A stretch of 64,000 nucleotides of DNA from Hyphomonadaceae bacterium (GTDB lineage: Bacteria > Pseudomonadota > Alphaproteobacteria > Caulobacterales > Maricaulaceae), in contig JABDMW010000010.1 in the NCBI GenBank assembly GCA_013001295.1, positions 1-64,000 on the forward strand. The letters are read 5' to 3'. Below, piece after piece: positions 37,501 through 46,772 of the stretch. Numbering within the stretch: position 1 is the first letter of the stretch; every line of letters begins with the position of its first letter. Made by a program: the position numbers and the translations under genes. The notes beneath the pieces are model-generated. The model saw only the letters and a list, made by a program, of their open reading frames with translations. It searched no databases and was not told the origin of the DNA.

Positions 37501-40500
37501 TGGGTTGTTCCCAAACCACTTGACCCTTGCCGACAACCCAGGCCCAGGATGACGTCGTGTGCGCGGTGCCTTTTGTATCTTTGATCGTCGCCACCATCCG
37601 GTAGCTTCCGGGCTTCTCCGGTGTAAACTCGCAGTTGGAAATTTCGGGCTTAGACGCCCCAGAACAATTGCCCGCGTCCACCCATTCATTGACATATTCG
37701 GTGATATAAGCGTTGCCGGCACCTTTGACCTTGGATGACTTGGTCTCCTGGCGTTCAATTTTAATGTCCACTTTCGTACCGGCGACCGGCGAACCGCTAG
37801 GATCGACCACGATATATTGGAGACGGGATAATTCGTCTTGTTCGTAGACCCATTTGGTTTGCTTCAACCCCACAAGTCGGTCGACAGCCAGGAAATCAGC
37901 GCTGGAAGAAGATGCAATAAATTTACCGCGATCATCGCGCACCGCACTTTCAACGTTCAGCCTCCCAAAGACAATGTTTTGCTTTTCAAGCTTGAATTTG
38001 TGTGTGGCTTTTCCTTGATCATCGATCGCATCGATTTTTTGAAACACCCGATTGCTGCGACTTCCATTATAGCTGTCAAATGTGAAACCTGTGGCGACCG
38101 GATGATCGGAACTAAAATATGATTGTTGCAAATTGGCGGTGACTCTCAGTTCCGCATCGGTATAAGCACCGCCGGAATGCAGGCTGGCTTGGCTGGATAT
38201 TTCCACCTCATCTCCGGGGTGGAATACATCGCCGTTCAAATCGTTTGAAACCTTGAACGGCGAAGGGGTGAAATCACTGACTAGAACCCGCATGGGCTGC
38301 CAGGAATGGTCCTTAGTGAAAGAGGCGCTCAGGCGAAACTGGTACCAGCCAACCGGGGCGTTTTCCGGCACCTTAAATTCACCATAATAACTGCCGAAGT
38401 TGGACAGAACGATGTCTTTGACTTCCTTAGCGGTCTTCCCTGTCGGGTCAACGATTTCCAATTTATAGGATCTGCGCGGTGCCGGGATATAGGTCTCATT
38501 GTCCTGATCGCGGACATAAAATTTATACTGGATTGTACTGCCGGCGCGGTAGACGCCTTGCGCTGTCGTACCCCAGCTATGGATATGGCCATATTCGCGT
38601 TGCGTATTCTCCCAGATCGAGGCGTTGGACACGCGGTAGGTATTGATCTCGAACCGGCGCTCCAGGGGCATCAAGGCCATTTTGTCACCTTTATCGACCC
38701 GAATAAACAACCGGTCGCAATTGTCCTGGTTGCGGCTATCGCACCAGCTTGCCAGATCAAGTTTGGGATCAAGCTCTTTGGTGCCTTTTAGGCGCGCCAG
38801 ACCCGATGCGTCTGTGACCGCAGTTTGTGTGATTTTAGGGTCGGCGGATAGGGCGCTGATCTTGTCCGTATAAATTTTGACTTGCGCGCCTTCGACCGGT
38901 TCCCCTGTTGCCAGGTCAGTCACCCAGACCAATGTATTGTAGTGGCCGATTTTTGTGTGGATTTGGTACGGGGACACCACAGCAAACAATACACGTTCGC
39001 TCCAGTATTTTTCAATATGGGGATCGGTCGCAATTTGCCCGTAAACCGCCCCATTAGCGCCGTCCAGCATGTCGCGGACGCGCATGGGAATGCCGAACTG
39101 TACGTCTTCGACCTTATCGTCTGCCAGGACGCTGATAGTCTGGTTGCCGGTCGCACCATCTTTTGTCAGTTTTCGATATCCGAAACGAACCTCATCCAGA
39201 TTGGTGACATAGAGTGGCACGTCCGAATCGACATTGTCTTCCAGCACGCCGGTTTTGTGGACCAGTTCAAAATTTGGCGGGCGGTGATCGGTGTAAAATG
39301 TCAGGTCAATCGGCGCGTCCAGAATCCGGCCAAACGCGTCCTCAAGCGCCGTCATCTGTTCGGGTTTGCGGAGGATCTTATCTTTAAGGCTGCGCGTCGG
39401 TTTCGTGGTTTTCAGCGCATATTCTTCAAAAGCCTGCAACAGTTCCGGCAACCAGATTTGATAGGGCTGGTCTTTTTGATGAGGGCGGCGGAGCTTGTCA
39501 AAATCCCGCTGGTTTTCCCATGGATCATAATCAGTGCGGTCCCCGGCGAGGTCCGGATCAAACACGACATTTGACTTGATTTGTGATTTCTGTACTGGGG
39601 TTGAGAAGGACAGGCGAACCGGTTGCATTGGATTGCACCTGCCAACAGTTTCGTTGTTTTCAGGCGTAATCAGGATGGTTTGGTTGGCATTGGTCGTGCA
39701 GGCTACGCCTAGAAATTTGAAGTCCGCGAAAGTATCAAAATTGACAACGGACCGATCTTCAACACCGGTTTGTGCGCCCCGTGCTGAAACCAGTCCGGGC
39801 TCGATCCAAAGGTCAATATTGGAGTCCAGAGGCAGTTCGCTTTTCGGTGAAACCAGCCAGATACGCCGGGCTTCTTCACCGCCGACTTTGCGCGGGTCAT
39901 CATCGCTTTTTCGGGTTGTTTCCGACCCCGGTCCAAAGTCCAGCACATAGCTTTCGCCGGGGGCATAGATAAATCGTGGCGATTGACGATCGTCTGGGTC
40001 GATTTCGACATCGCTCATTATCCATTCAGGCTGTTCACTGCCTGTGCGGGATTTAATCCTGAACTTCAAGAGCCGTTCGACGGAGGATTTGCTGACCGAT
40101 TGGTTGAAGGTCACCCGGATGATCGGGGAGCCGGGGCCCTGCCAATTGTCAAACCAGGCATAGCGAACTTGCGGTCGCTGGGTGATGAACCGGTGCACAA
40201 AAGTCTCGGACAATGTGGCACCGTCCTCAGCGATAATGCCGGGATCGACCGCCAACACGTATTCGGTTGCCTGTTGCAACTCATTGGCTTCATCCAGTTG
40301 GCAGGCCAGGGCGCTGGTATTGATCCATCGCCATTGGCAAGCAAGATCCGGCACGATTTTAATGGGAATTTCAGCATCGCTGCGTTCCATACGTCCAATG
40401 GGCACAATCGCACGGTTAAACTGAAAGACGATTTGTCGTGTGCCGGATACATCTTCGCCTGTAGGTACGACACGTGTTATTTTGACATCTTTTTGCCCGG

Positions 40501-40675
40501 CTTCGAGCCCGGGACCCGGTACGATTTCCGGTTCGAATGTCTCCACGGTTTGAACGGGAAGCGGGGGCGTAATAACGGCGGCGTCTTTGTCATTTTGACT
40601 AAACAGGTAATAAGCGAGCGCCAGCCCGGCAAGAAGCAAAAGACCTAGGACCAAAACCAGTTTATTTAATTTCAT
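34592..40675 (-). CDS. Bacterial alpha-2-macroglobulin family protein lacking the thioester
   Basis: A 2027-residue periplasmic protein with an N-terminal membrane anchor (about 6-24) and no lipobox Cys. It is built of many macroglobulin (MG) beta-sandwich domains, with a bait-like region and a helical thioester-type domain near residues 1500-1800. Family members with CLEQ use a Cys-Gln thioester to trap proteases. Here the aligned segment reads YDYAGWEA, with Gly1514 at the Cys position and Ala1517 at the Gln position, so the thioester cannot form. It is translationally coupled to pbpC. It may still act as a non-covalent protease trap or structural partner. Confidence 0.92.
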   Translation of the reverse strand: MKLNKLVLVLGLLLLAGLALAYYLFSQNDKDAAVITPPLPVQTVETFEPEIVPGPGLEAGQKDVKITRVVPTGEDVSGTRQIVFQFNRAIVPIGRMERSDAEIPIKIVPDLACQWRWINTSALACQLDEANELQQATEYVLAVDPGIIAEDGATLSETFVHRFITQRPQVRYAWFDNWQGPGSPIIRVTFNQSVSKSSVERLLKFRIKSRTGSEQPEWIMSDVEIDPDDRQSPRFIYAPGESYVLDFGPGSETTRKSDDDPRKVGGEEARRIWLVSPKSELPLDSNIDLWIEPGLVSARGAQTGVEDRSVVNFDTFADFKFLGVACTTNANQTILITPENNETVGRCNPMQPVRLSFSTPVQKSQIKSNVVFDPDLAGDRTDYDPWENQRDFDKLRRPHQKDQPYQIWLPELLQAFEEYALKTTKPTRSLKDKILRKPEQMTALEDAFGRILDAPIDLTFYTDHRPPNFELVHKTGVLEDNVDSDVPLYVTNLDEVRFGYRKLTKDGATGNQTISVLADDKVEDVQFGIPMRVRDMLDGANGAVYGQIATDPHIEKYWSERVLFAVVSPYQIHTKIGHYNTLVWVTDLATGEPVEGAQVKIYTDKISALSADPKITQTAVTDASGLARLKGTKELDPKLDLASWCDSRNQDNCDRLFIRVDKGDKMALMPLERRFEINTYRVSNASIWENTQREYGHIHSWGTTAQGVYRAGSTIQYKFYVRDQDNETYIPAPRRSYKLEIVDPTGKTAKEVKDIVLSNFGSYYGEFKVPENAPVGWYQFRLSASFTKDHSWQPMRVLVSDFTPSPFKVSNDLNGDVFHPGDEVEISSQASLHSGGAYTDAELRVTANLQQSYFSSDHPVATGFTFDSYNGSRSNRVFQKIDAIDDQGKATHKFKLEKQNIVFGRLNVESAVRDDRGKFIASSSSADFLAVDRLVGLKQTKWVYEQDELSRLQYIVVDPSGSPVAGTKVDIKIERQETKSSKVKGAGNAYITEYVNEWVDAGNCSGASKPEISNCEFTPEKPGSYRMVATIKDTKGTAHTTSSWAWVVGKGQVVWEQPNDNSLQIIPEATEYAIGDTARYLVKNPYPGAQALVTVERYGALKSWVQILDGSTPVIEFDIEKDFMPGFYFSVTVVSPRVAAPLPKQGEVDLGKPTFKTGYVEVPVNDPYKQMLVTAKADQDVYRPRDTVKISLHAEPKTKDKTESIELAVVVLDEAVLDLVQGGANYFDPYKGFYKLDGLDLRNFSLLTRLIGRQRFEKKGANAGGDGGADISMRSLFKYVSYWNPSIIPNADGDAEISFEIPDNLTGWRVLAFAVTPSDRMGLGQGKFKVNRPTEVRPVMPNQVTEGDTFKAGFSVMNRTDQPRKINVEVLASGTLKAGQACRAANDNTKDTVCSYSKIVDLPPYKRETVYMPMAAGLVPQSRAIRAGHIQFEVRANDAVDGDGMEHTLTVNKRRSLDTAANYGSTTESLATESLLFPDRIHPDVGDVSVVLSPSVIGNIDGAFRYMRDYDYAGWEAKLSQAVMASHYQNLEDYMPEDLTWAASEKLPQQALDQAANYQAPNGGMVYFIAQDKYVSPYLSAYTALSFNWLRDSGNNVPAPVEAKLHAYLDRLLRKDLVPTFYSRGMSSSVRAVALAALAEHDKIKLSDLQRYRDDVQYMDLFGQAHYLQAALKIDGAGEIVTEVSSRILASSVQSGGKFSFNETLDDSYSRILATPLRANCAILSSFTEQSGMPGDVAMVGDIPFKLVRTITQSRGKRDHWENTQENVFCMNGLVDYARKYENQAPNLQVRVAIDDSEIGRTSFAALTDEAVTISREITPSVVGQKQTVQVERFGTGRLYHATRMSYAPLDDSAERANAGIDIRKEYHVERNDKWELLKNPAEIKRGELVRVDIFVSLPTARNFVVVDDPIPGGLEPINRDLATSSSVDADKGEFKASGGSWWFQFDDWAHYSVSRWSFYHKELRHDAARFYSDYLPAGNYILSYTAQAIAEGEFTKMPVHSEEMYDPDIYGKGLPGILKVSADTTE

Positions 40676-40836
40676 AAATCACCCCCGAGTAAACCATACA
40701 CAAAAGCCTATGATTCGAATGTGGTAAAATTAAAATCATTTTATGGTGAAATAAAGTTTTCACGTGGCGTTGACTCAAACGGGCATATGAGAGAGGTTCC
40801 TTATCGATAAACAGATAATCTCAAGAGAACCCCAAC

Positions 40837-42720
40837 ATGACAAAATCACTCAATACCTTTCTCATCGGCCTATTGGCCACCACGGCTCTGGTCGCTTGCA
40901 ATCCGGGCACGAAATCCACAACAGAACCGGCACCCGTCGAAACAAGTTACACCGAAGCGGACATCGCCGAAGAAACCAAGCAGCTCAACGCCTGGTTCGA
41001 AGAGCAGTTTGAAACCGAGCTGGCATTCAGCCCGATCCAGCAAACATTTTTAGGCCGTAAAACCAATCTGGATAAAATCGATGATTTATCGATTGCGGCA
41101 GAAGACGAGCAAATGGCGTGGAAGCGCGCCAGCGTCGCGGAAATGAAGAAGAAGTTTGATTACGATAAATTATCGGACGACGGCAAGGTGTCCTGGGACA
41201 TCTGGGTGCAGCAATTGGACAGCGCTGAAGCTGCGCTCAAATTTCGTACAAACGGCTATGTGTTTGACCAGATGCGCGCAGTTCATACCTTCGGCCCGCA
41301 GCTTTTGATCGCGGTTCATCCGGTTGAGGATGCAGCAGGTATGGACGCCTATGTGTCACGGATCAGCGGTTTTGCCCGCGCCCTCGATCAGTTGTTGGAA
41401 CGGTCCAAGGAAAATGCAGCGACGGGTGTACGTCCTCCGAAGTTTGCGTTTGAAAGTGTGATCGATTCTGCTGGTAAAATCATCACAGGTGCACCGTTTG
41501 ATGATGGCGAAGACAGTGCGATCTGGGCGGATGCACAGTCTAAAATCAAAACCCTATTGGACGCCGAAAAAATCGATCAGGAAAAAGCGGATGCATTGAC
41601 CGCCGCTGCAAAAACGGCCCTTATCAATGATTGGAAGCCGGCCTATGAGCGGCTGATCGCCTGGCAAAAAGAAGACATCGTCAATGCCGATGAAGTTGCA
41701 AAAGGTGTGGGGGCATTGCCGAATGGTGAAGCCTATTACAATGAACGCTTGGCCAATCAGACGACGACGGACCTGACGGCGGATGAAATTCACAAGATCG
41801 GATTGGAAGAAGTGGCGCGTTTGCGCTCAGAAATGATTGCGATCAAAGATCAGGTTGGATTTGAAGGTGAATTGGTCGAGTTCTTTGCGGAACTGCGCGA
41901 CAATAAAGACAATGAGCTCTATTATTTCCCCAATACCGATGAAGGCCGCCAAGCCTATATTGATGAAGCCACAGCGGCGATAGACAACCTGAAAAGCGAG
42001 CTGCCGAAATTTTTTGGTATTCTCCCGAAAGCCGATCTGGAAGTAAAACGCGTGGAAGCATTCCGTGAACAAAACGGTGCCGCACAACATTACCGCGGCG
42101 GCACGCCGGACGGGTCTCGCCCCGGTGTGTATTACGCGCATTTGTCAGACATGAAAGCTATGCCGAAGCGTGAACTGGAAGTGATCGCCTACCATGAAGG
42201 TCTGCCGGGGCATCATATGCAAATCTCGATCCAGCAAGAACTTGAAAGCGTGCCGACTTTTAGAACCCAGGCTGGATTTACGGCCTACTCTGAAGGATGG
42301 GGACTTTATTCTGAATGGTTGGCCACCGAAATGGACGGGACCTATGATGATCCGTATTCCGAGTTCGGACGTTTGGGCTCAGAGATCTGGCGCGCTATTC
42401 GCCTCGTCGTTGACACAGGCCTGCATTCTAAAGGCTGGACCGAAGATCAAGCGGTTGAGTATTTCCAGCAAAACTCCGCGATTACCGATGCGCAGGCCCG
42501 CTCGGAGGTGCGCCGCTATCTGGTCATTCCGGGGCAAGCCACGAGCTATAAAATTGGGATGCTGAAAATTCAGGAATTACGACGCGACGCGGAAGCTGAA
42601 CTCGGAGACAATTTCGATATCCGGGGTTTCCATGACGTTATTCTCGGCGGTGGCGCAATGCCGTTGTCCGTATTAGAGCGCCGTGTCGATCAATGGGTTG
42701 AAAGCGTCAAAGCAGGATAA
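40837..42720 (+). CDS. DUF885-family lipoprotein, predicted metallopeptidase
   Basis: A 627-residue lipoprotein with lipobox ALVAC (Cys20). The conserved DUF885 zinc-site motif is AYHEGLPGHHMQ, starting with His453-Glu454 (HExxxxHH). Family members are large, mostly helical putative metallopeptidases of the cell envelope with unknown substrates. It diverges from the macroglobulin gene and ends at a strong terminator. Confidence 0.88.
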   Translation: MTKSLNTFLIGLLATTALVACNPGTKSTTEPAPVETSYTEADIAEETKQLNAWFEEQFETELAFSPIQQTFLGRKTNLDKIDDLSIAAEDEQMAWKRASVAEMKKKFDYDKLSDDGKVSWDIWVQQLDSAEAALKFRTNGYVFDQMRAVHTFGPQLLIAVHPVEDAAGMDAYVSRISGFARALDQLLERSKENAATGVRPPKFAFESVIDSAGKIITGAPFDDGEDSAIWADAQSKIKTLLDAEKIDQEKADALTAAAKTALINDWKPAYERLIAWQKEDIVNADEVAKGVGALPNGEAYYNERLANQTTTDLTADEIHKIGLEEVARLRSEMIAIKDQVGFEGELVEFFAELRDNKDNELYYFPNTDEGRQAYIDEATAAIDNLKSELPKFFGILPKADLEVKRVEAFREQNGAAQHYRGGTPDGSRPGVYYAHLSDMKAMPKRELEVIAYHEGLPGHHMQISIQQELESVPTFRTQAGFTAYSEGWGLYSEWLATEMDGTYDDPYSEFGRLGSEIWRAIRLVVDTGLHSKGWTEDQAVEYFQQNSAITDAQARSEVRRYLVIPGQATSYKIGMLKIQELRRDAEAELGDNFDIRGFHDVILGGGAMPLSVLERRVDQWVESVKAG

Positions 42721-42728
42721 TCAACGAG

Positions 42729-42754
42729 AGCCCGGCTACAAGCCGGGCTTTTTC
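42729..42754 (+). terminator. Rho-independent terminator after the DUF885 gene
   Basis: AGCCCGGCT (42729-42737) and AGCCGGGCT (42741-42749) form a perfect 9-bp GC-rich stem with a 3-base loop, followed by a T-run. It begins 8 bp after the DUF885 stop and isolates it from the symporter gene. Confidence 0.92.
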
Positions 42755-42780
42755 ATTTGGACGAAAACATCGGGGGAGTG

Positions 42781-44196
42781 ATGTCGTCAAATACGGTCGT
42801 ATTGCTGACCCTGATCGGGTACAAATTGCTCTTGCTCGGCATCGGGTTCTGGGCGTCAAAACGGGTTAAATCCGAAGCTGATTTCTTTATTGCCGGCAAG
42901 GGCGAGGGCCAGGGCCTGGGCGCATGGACGGCTGGCTTGTCGTATGCGGCCTCGACGAGTTCCGCCTGGGTGTTGTTGGGGTATACCGGTCTCGTGTTTT
43001 CAAAGGGATTGGTGGCGCTGTGGCTCATTCCCGGAATCTTTAGCGGCTATGTGCTGACCTGGCTGGTCATGGGGCCGCGCCTTAACGCGGAGACAGAAGA
43101 GCGCGGGCATCTGACGATCGTTGACTTCATCACCGGCGATGTCGGTGAAAAATGGCGCCGGATTATCGGCATTGTTTGTGCGCTGATGATCCTGTTTTGC
43201 TTTGTGTTCTATATCTCCTCCCAGTTCCAGGCGGCCGGCAATGCGCTCACGTCCGTATTCGGGATTAACAGCACTGAAGCGATTTTGCTCGGCGCGACCA
43301 TTATCGTGATTTATTGCTTGCTTGGCGGGTTTTGGGCCGCGAGCATCACGGATGCTTTGCAGGCTGCGGTCATGCTACTCGCGTGCGTGCTTGTACCGGT
43401 CATGGCGGTCGTCAATGCGGGCGGGTTCGGCAATATCATGTCCGCCCTGCAGGCGGATCAGGCGCCTGCGTATTTCAGTTTGACGGGCGGAGTGACCGGT
43501 ATGGTCGGGACGGGCGTTGCCCTTGGCCTCCTGGGCACGGGCCTCGGCGCGCTCGGACAGCCGCAACTGCTTAATCGGATCATGGCTACAAAGGATGCCA
43601 AGACCCGCCGCCAAGGCGCAGCCATCACCATAGGCTGGGGCATGATTATTTATACGGGCCTGACCTTGCTCGCGCTCACTGCCAAATCACTTGCGCTGGA
43701 TGTCGACGGGGAGCATTTGTTCTTCGAAGCGGCGGAAGCGTTCCTGCCGGCGGTCTTGGCCGGTGTTGTGATTGCTGCTGTGTTGTCTGCTGTCATGTCG
43801 ACGGTCGATAGCCTTTTGCTCGCTGCGGCCTCGGCGGTATCCCATGATATGGGGCTCGAATATAACAGCCCGAAAAAGGCGCTTCTGTTCGGGCGGATTG
43901 CCATGGTTGGTGTTGCGGTTCTGGCCGTTCTCCTGACCTTATATTTGCCCAAGGATATTTTCAGCCGCGTGCTGTTTTCCTGGGTGGCGCTGGGGGCCGC
44001 CTTTGGACCAACCATCCTGACCCGCTGTCTTGGTTGGCACGTTAAAGGCGGGTTTGTGCTCACGGCGATCGTCGCTGGGTTCGCGATTGCGGTCTATAGC
44101 GCCAACCAGTCCAGTGTCAGCGCGGATATGTTTGAGAAATGGGTGTCCTGGATTGTCGGGATGCTGATCTTGTTTGCAGGACGCCGTCGCGCTTAA
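42781..44196 (+). CDS. Sodium:solute symporter (SSS family)
   Basis: A 471-residue membrane protein with about 13 hydrophobic segments, of the sodium:solute symporter family (PutP-like). The [13 protein letters not shown] segment is typical of the family. The ATG at 42781 follows GGGGGAG; an upstream start would lie in the terminator of the previous gene. The substrate could be proline or another organic solute and is not fixed by sequence. Base composition is visibly GC-richer than the genes to the left. Its stop codon overlaps the stop of glpK on the opposite strand. Confidence 0.88.
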   Translation: MSSNTVVLLTLIGYKLLLLGIGFWASKRVKSEADFFIAGKGEGQGLGAWTAGLSYAASTSSAWVLLGYTGLVFSKGLVALWLIPGIFSGYVLTWLVMGPRLNAETEERGHLTIVDFITGDVGEKWRRIIGIVCALMILFCFVFYISSQFQAAGNALTSVFGINSTEAILLGATIIVIYCLLGGFWAASITDALQAAVMLLACVLVPVMAVVNAGGFGNIMSALQADQAPAYFSLTGGVTGMVGTGVALGLLGTGLGALGQPQLLNRIMATKDAKTRRQGAAITIGWGMIIYTGLTLLALTAKSLALDVDGEHLFFEAAEAFLPAVLAGVVIAAVLSAVMSTVDSLLLAAASAVSHDMGLEYNSPKKALLFGRIAMVGVAVLAVLLTLYLPKDIFSRVLFSWVALGAAFGPTILTRCLGWHVKGGFVLTAIVAGFAIAVYSANQSSVSADMFEKWVSWIVGMLILFAGRRRA

Positions 44197-45692
44197 GCCT
44201 GCGTCAGGACTTTCGACACGGCGGTTTTCCAGTCGGCAAGCAAGGGATCACGTTCAGCCTTGCCCATCTTCGGATCAAAATGCGATTGCTGCTGCCACTG
44301 AGCGGCAAGGTCTTCGAGAGTATCATATAGGCCCGCTTGCAGGCCGACCAGATAAGCCGCGCCCAATGCCGTGGTTTCCAGCACTTTCGGCCGGTCGACG
44401 GGGAGGTCGAGAATGTCCGACAGGAATTGCACCAGCCAGTCATTATGCACCATGCCGCCATCGACCCGAAGCTCGGTCGGCTTCACCCCATCCTCGGCCA
44501 TGGCCGCGAATAGATCATGGGTCTGGTAGCACACGCTCTCGAGCGCCGCGCGCACGAAATCCGCCCGTCCGGTGGCGCGGGTGATCCCAAAGATAGCGCC
44601 GCGCGCATCCGGGTCCCAATAGGGGGCGCCGAGCCCGGTAAAGGCCGGCACCAGATACAGCCCGTTATTGGAGCCCAGGCTTTTGGCCATGCCTTCGGTC
44701 TCGGTGGCGTTCTTGATGATTTTAAGCTCATCGCGCAGCCATTGAATGGCCGCACCCGCAACAAAGATTGAACCTTCCAGCGCATAGGTGGTTTTACCAC
44801 CAATGCGGTAAGCCACGGTGGAGAGCAACCGGTTCTCGGATGTGATGCAGTCCTCGCCGGTATTGAGAATAACGAAACACCCGGTGCCGTAGGTGCTCTT
44901 GATCATTCCCTTTTCAAAACAACATTGGCCGATGGTCGCCGCTTGCTGATCTCCGGCTACGCCAAGGATCGGCAGGCTTTCACCGAGCAGGTTGGGGACG
45001 GTGTCGCCGAAATGCGCTGCACAATCCAGGACCTTGGGCAGGACGGCTTTTGGCACATCAAACAGAGTACAGAGCTCTGCGTCCCAATCCTGCGAATGGA
45101 TATTAAACAGATTGGTGCGGCTGGCATTGGTGGCGTCGGTCACGTGCGACGCGCCGCCGGTCAGGCGGTAGATCAAATAGCTGTCGACCGTACCAAAGGC
45201 GAGATTGCCCCCCGCCGCCAAAGCGCGGGCTCCGTCCACATGATCGAGGATCCAGGCGGCTTTGGTGGCGCTGAAATACGGGTCCAACAACAACCCGGTT
45301 TTGGCGGCCACATCCGCCTCATCAATTTTGGTTTTTAAGGTGCGGCAAATCTCAGCCGTGCGCCGGTCCTGCCAGACAATCGCGTTGTAAATGCATTTTC
45401 CGGTCGCCCGGTCCCAGACCAATGTAGTCTCGCGTTGATTTGTAATGCCGATCCCGGCAATGGACAAGCCGTCTGCTTTCGCATGGGCATAGGCGTCTTT
45501 CAGGGTCGAGAGCGTCGTCTCCCAAATCTCGTCCGGGTCATGCTCGACCCAGCCATCCGCTGGATAAATCTGGGTAAACTCCTGCTGCGCCGTAAACAAG
45601 ATCGTTCCGTCCGGTGAAAACACCAAAGTCCTCGTACTCGTCGTGCCTTGGTCTATGGCTAGAATGGCTGTTTTGTCTGTAGATGCGCTCAC
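44193..45692 (-). CDS. glpK: Glycerol kinase
   Basis: A 499-residue FGGY kinase that phosphorylates glycerol to glycerol-3-phosphate. The N-terminal ATP motif is [14 protein letters not shown] and the glycerol-site strand [10 protein letters not shown] is present. C-terminal FGGY motifs include [17 protein letters not shown] start at 45692 is preferred because AGGGGA lies 7 bp upstream and it gives the normal family length; a TTG eight codons earlier would remove that site. No glpF or glpD lies nearby. Like the symporter it faces, it is GC-rich relative to the rest of the window. Confidence 0.95.
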   Translation of the reverse strand: MSASTDKTAILAIDQGTTSTRTLVFSPDGTILFTAQQEFTQIYPADGWVEHDPDEIWETTLSTLKDAYAHAKADGLSIAGIGITNQRETTLVWDRATGKCIYNAIVWQDRRTAEICRTLKTKIDEADVAAKTGLLLDPYFSATKAAWILDHVDGARALAAGGNLAFGTVDSYLIYRLTGGASHVTDATNASRTNLFNIHSQDWDAELCTLFDVPKAVLPKVLDCAAHFGDTVPNLLGESLPILGVAGDQQAATIGQCCFEKGMIKSTYGTGCFVILNTGEDCITSENRLLSTVAYRIGGKTTYALEGSIFVAGAAIQWLRDELKIIKNATETEGMAKSLGSNNGLYLVPAFTGLGAPYWDPDARGAIFGITRATGRADFVRAALESVCYQTHDLFAAMAEDGVKPTELRVDGGMVHNDWLVQFLSDILDLPVDRPKVLETTALGAAYLVGLQAGLYDTLEDLAAQWQQQSHFDPKMGKAERDPLLADWKTAVSKVLTQA

Positions 45693-45743
45693 ATGTTTCC
45701 CCTGCGTGTTTGCCAATTTTTATGACGGAATTTCAGAGTCGCG

Positions 45744-46367
45744 TCAAACTACCCACAATTCACCCAACATCCCCCGATAAAACTCCCCATGATCCCCCGC
45801 ATGATTGTCCATGCCCGGCTTGGTCAGGCACCCTCTTGGTTTCACATAGCTGTCGATCCGGCGCACCGGGTTTTCGTGCCATTGGATGTTGAAGGCGGCG
45901 AGCTTGGGGAAGAAATAAAGGCTTGAATAGGGCAAATGGTCATGGATCCACCAGGCGAGCGCCGGCCAGTCGCCGGTGCGCTCATAATAGGGGATGAAGC
46001 TGTTTACGACCACGGTCGCAGTGGCGCCCATATAGCCGTCCTTGTCGCGCACGTCCCAGATATGATCGCTTTAATTGGTTTCATTGCGCCCGCAGCTCAG
46101 GTTGTTTTCATTGCCAAAACCGTTGACGCTCGGGCTGCGATAGGCCGAGCGCACACTGATGCGTCCGAACTGATCTTGCAGCGGTTCGAGCAATTCTTCA
46201 CACAGTTTGCGCCCTGCTTTTACGGCGAGATCCGGATTGTCAGGGATATTGGGCATGCCATGAAAATTGGCGATCTCCGAATACAGCATGTCGCGCATGA
46301 AAAACGATTTCGACAACCGTGCCCGCCCGAGCGCTTCCAAAGATTTCACCGATGCCGGTTTTCTCAT
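45744..46367 (-). pseudogene. M15-like peptidase gene interrupted by one in-frame stop
   Basis: Two reading segments in the same frame (46367 to 46071, then 46070 to 45744) are separated only by a TAA codon at 46071-46073. Together they read as one protein of about 207 residues. Its features are SLEALGRARLSKSFFMRD, VRSAYRSPSVNGFGN, DHIWDVRDKDGYMGA and WWIHDHLPYSSLYFFP, which look like a His/Asp/His peptidase of the M15 type. The codon before Ser-Asp-His should encode an aromatic residue (Tyr TAT/TAC), so a single base change explains the stop. It is upstream of glpK on the same strand. A recent null mutation, a sequencing error or read-through are all possible. Confidence 0.7.
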
Positions 46368-46393
46368 TTTTCTGTATAAGCTACCGGAGCTTC

Positions 46394-46693
46394 TTAGAAA
46401 TCTATGTCGACGTCTTTGGTGTTGGCTTTGATGCCCAATTGATGGTTTTTGATGTCGCGGACATCATCGCTGAGACGGAAAAACAGCAAGTAAATCTCAC
46501 ACAAAAAGCGCCAGAATACGATCCCGACAACGGCACCGACCAATGCCGCAATAGAGGTTCCAATGCCTTGGGAAAATCCACTAATGAATCCGAGAACTCC
46601 AAACAGGATAATTCCCGCCAGTCCGACAAAATACAGAACCTTGATCAGTTGCGTTCCGATCAGTTTATCAAATTTTAGAAAATAGTTTAGCAT
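46394..46693 (-). CDS. DUF4282-type small membrane protein
   Basis: A 99-residue protein with two hydrophobic segments (about 15-38 and 45-68) and a polar C-terminus starting FRLSDDVRDIK. The start at 46693 follows GAGGAGGGG. It resembles DUF4282 proteins, whose function is unknown. It lies alone between the broken M15-like gene and the DUF2207 gene. Confidence 0.7.
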   Translation of the reverse strand: MLNYFLKFDKLIGTQLIKVLYFVGLAGIILFGVLGFISGFSQGIGTSIAALVGAVVGIVFWRFLCEIYLLFFRLSDDVRDIKNHQLGIKANTKDVDIDF

Positions 46694-46772
46694 GCGCCCC
46701 TCCTCTTGGTTGAGCGGGAGCATATCAGAAACGTGTATCTCTCACAAGGCAAGTGCGAACGCAAAGGTTTGG

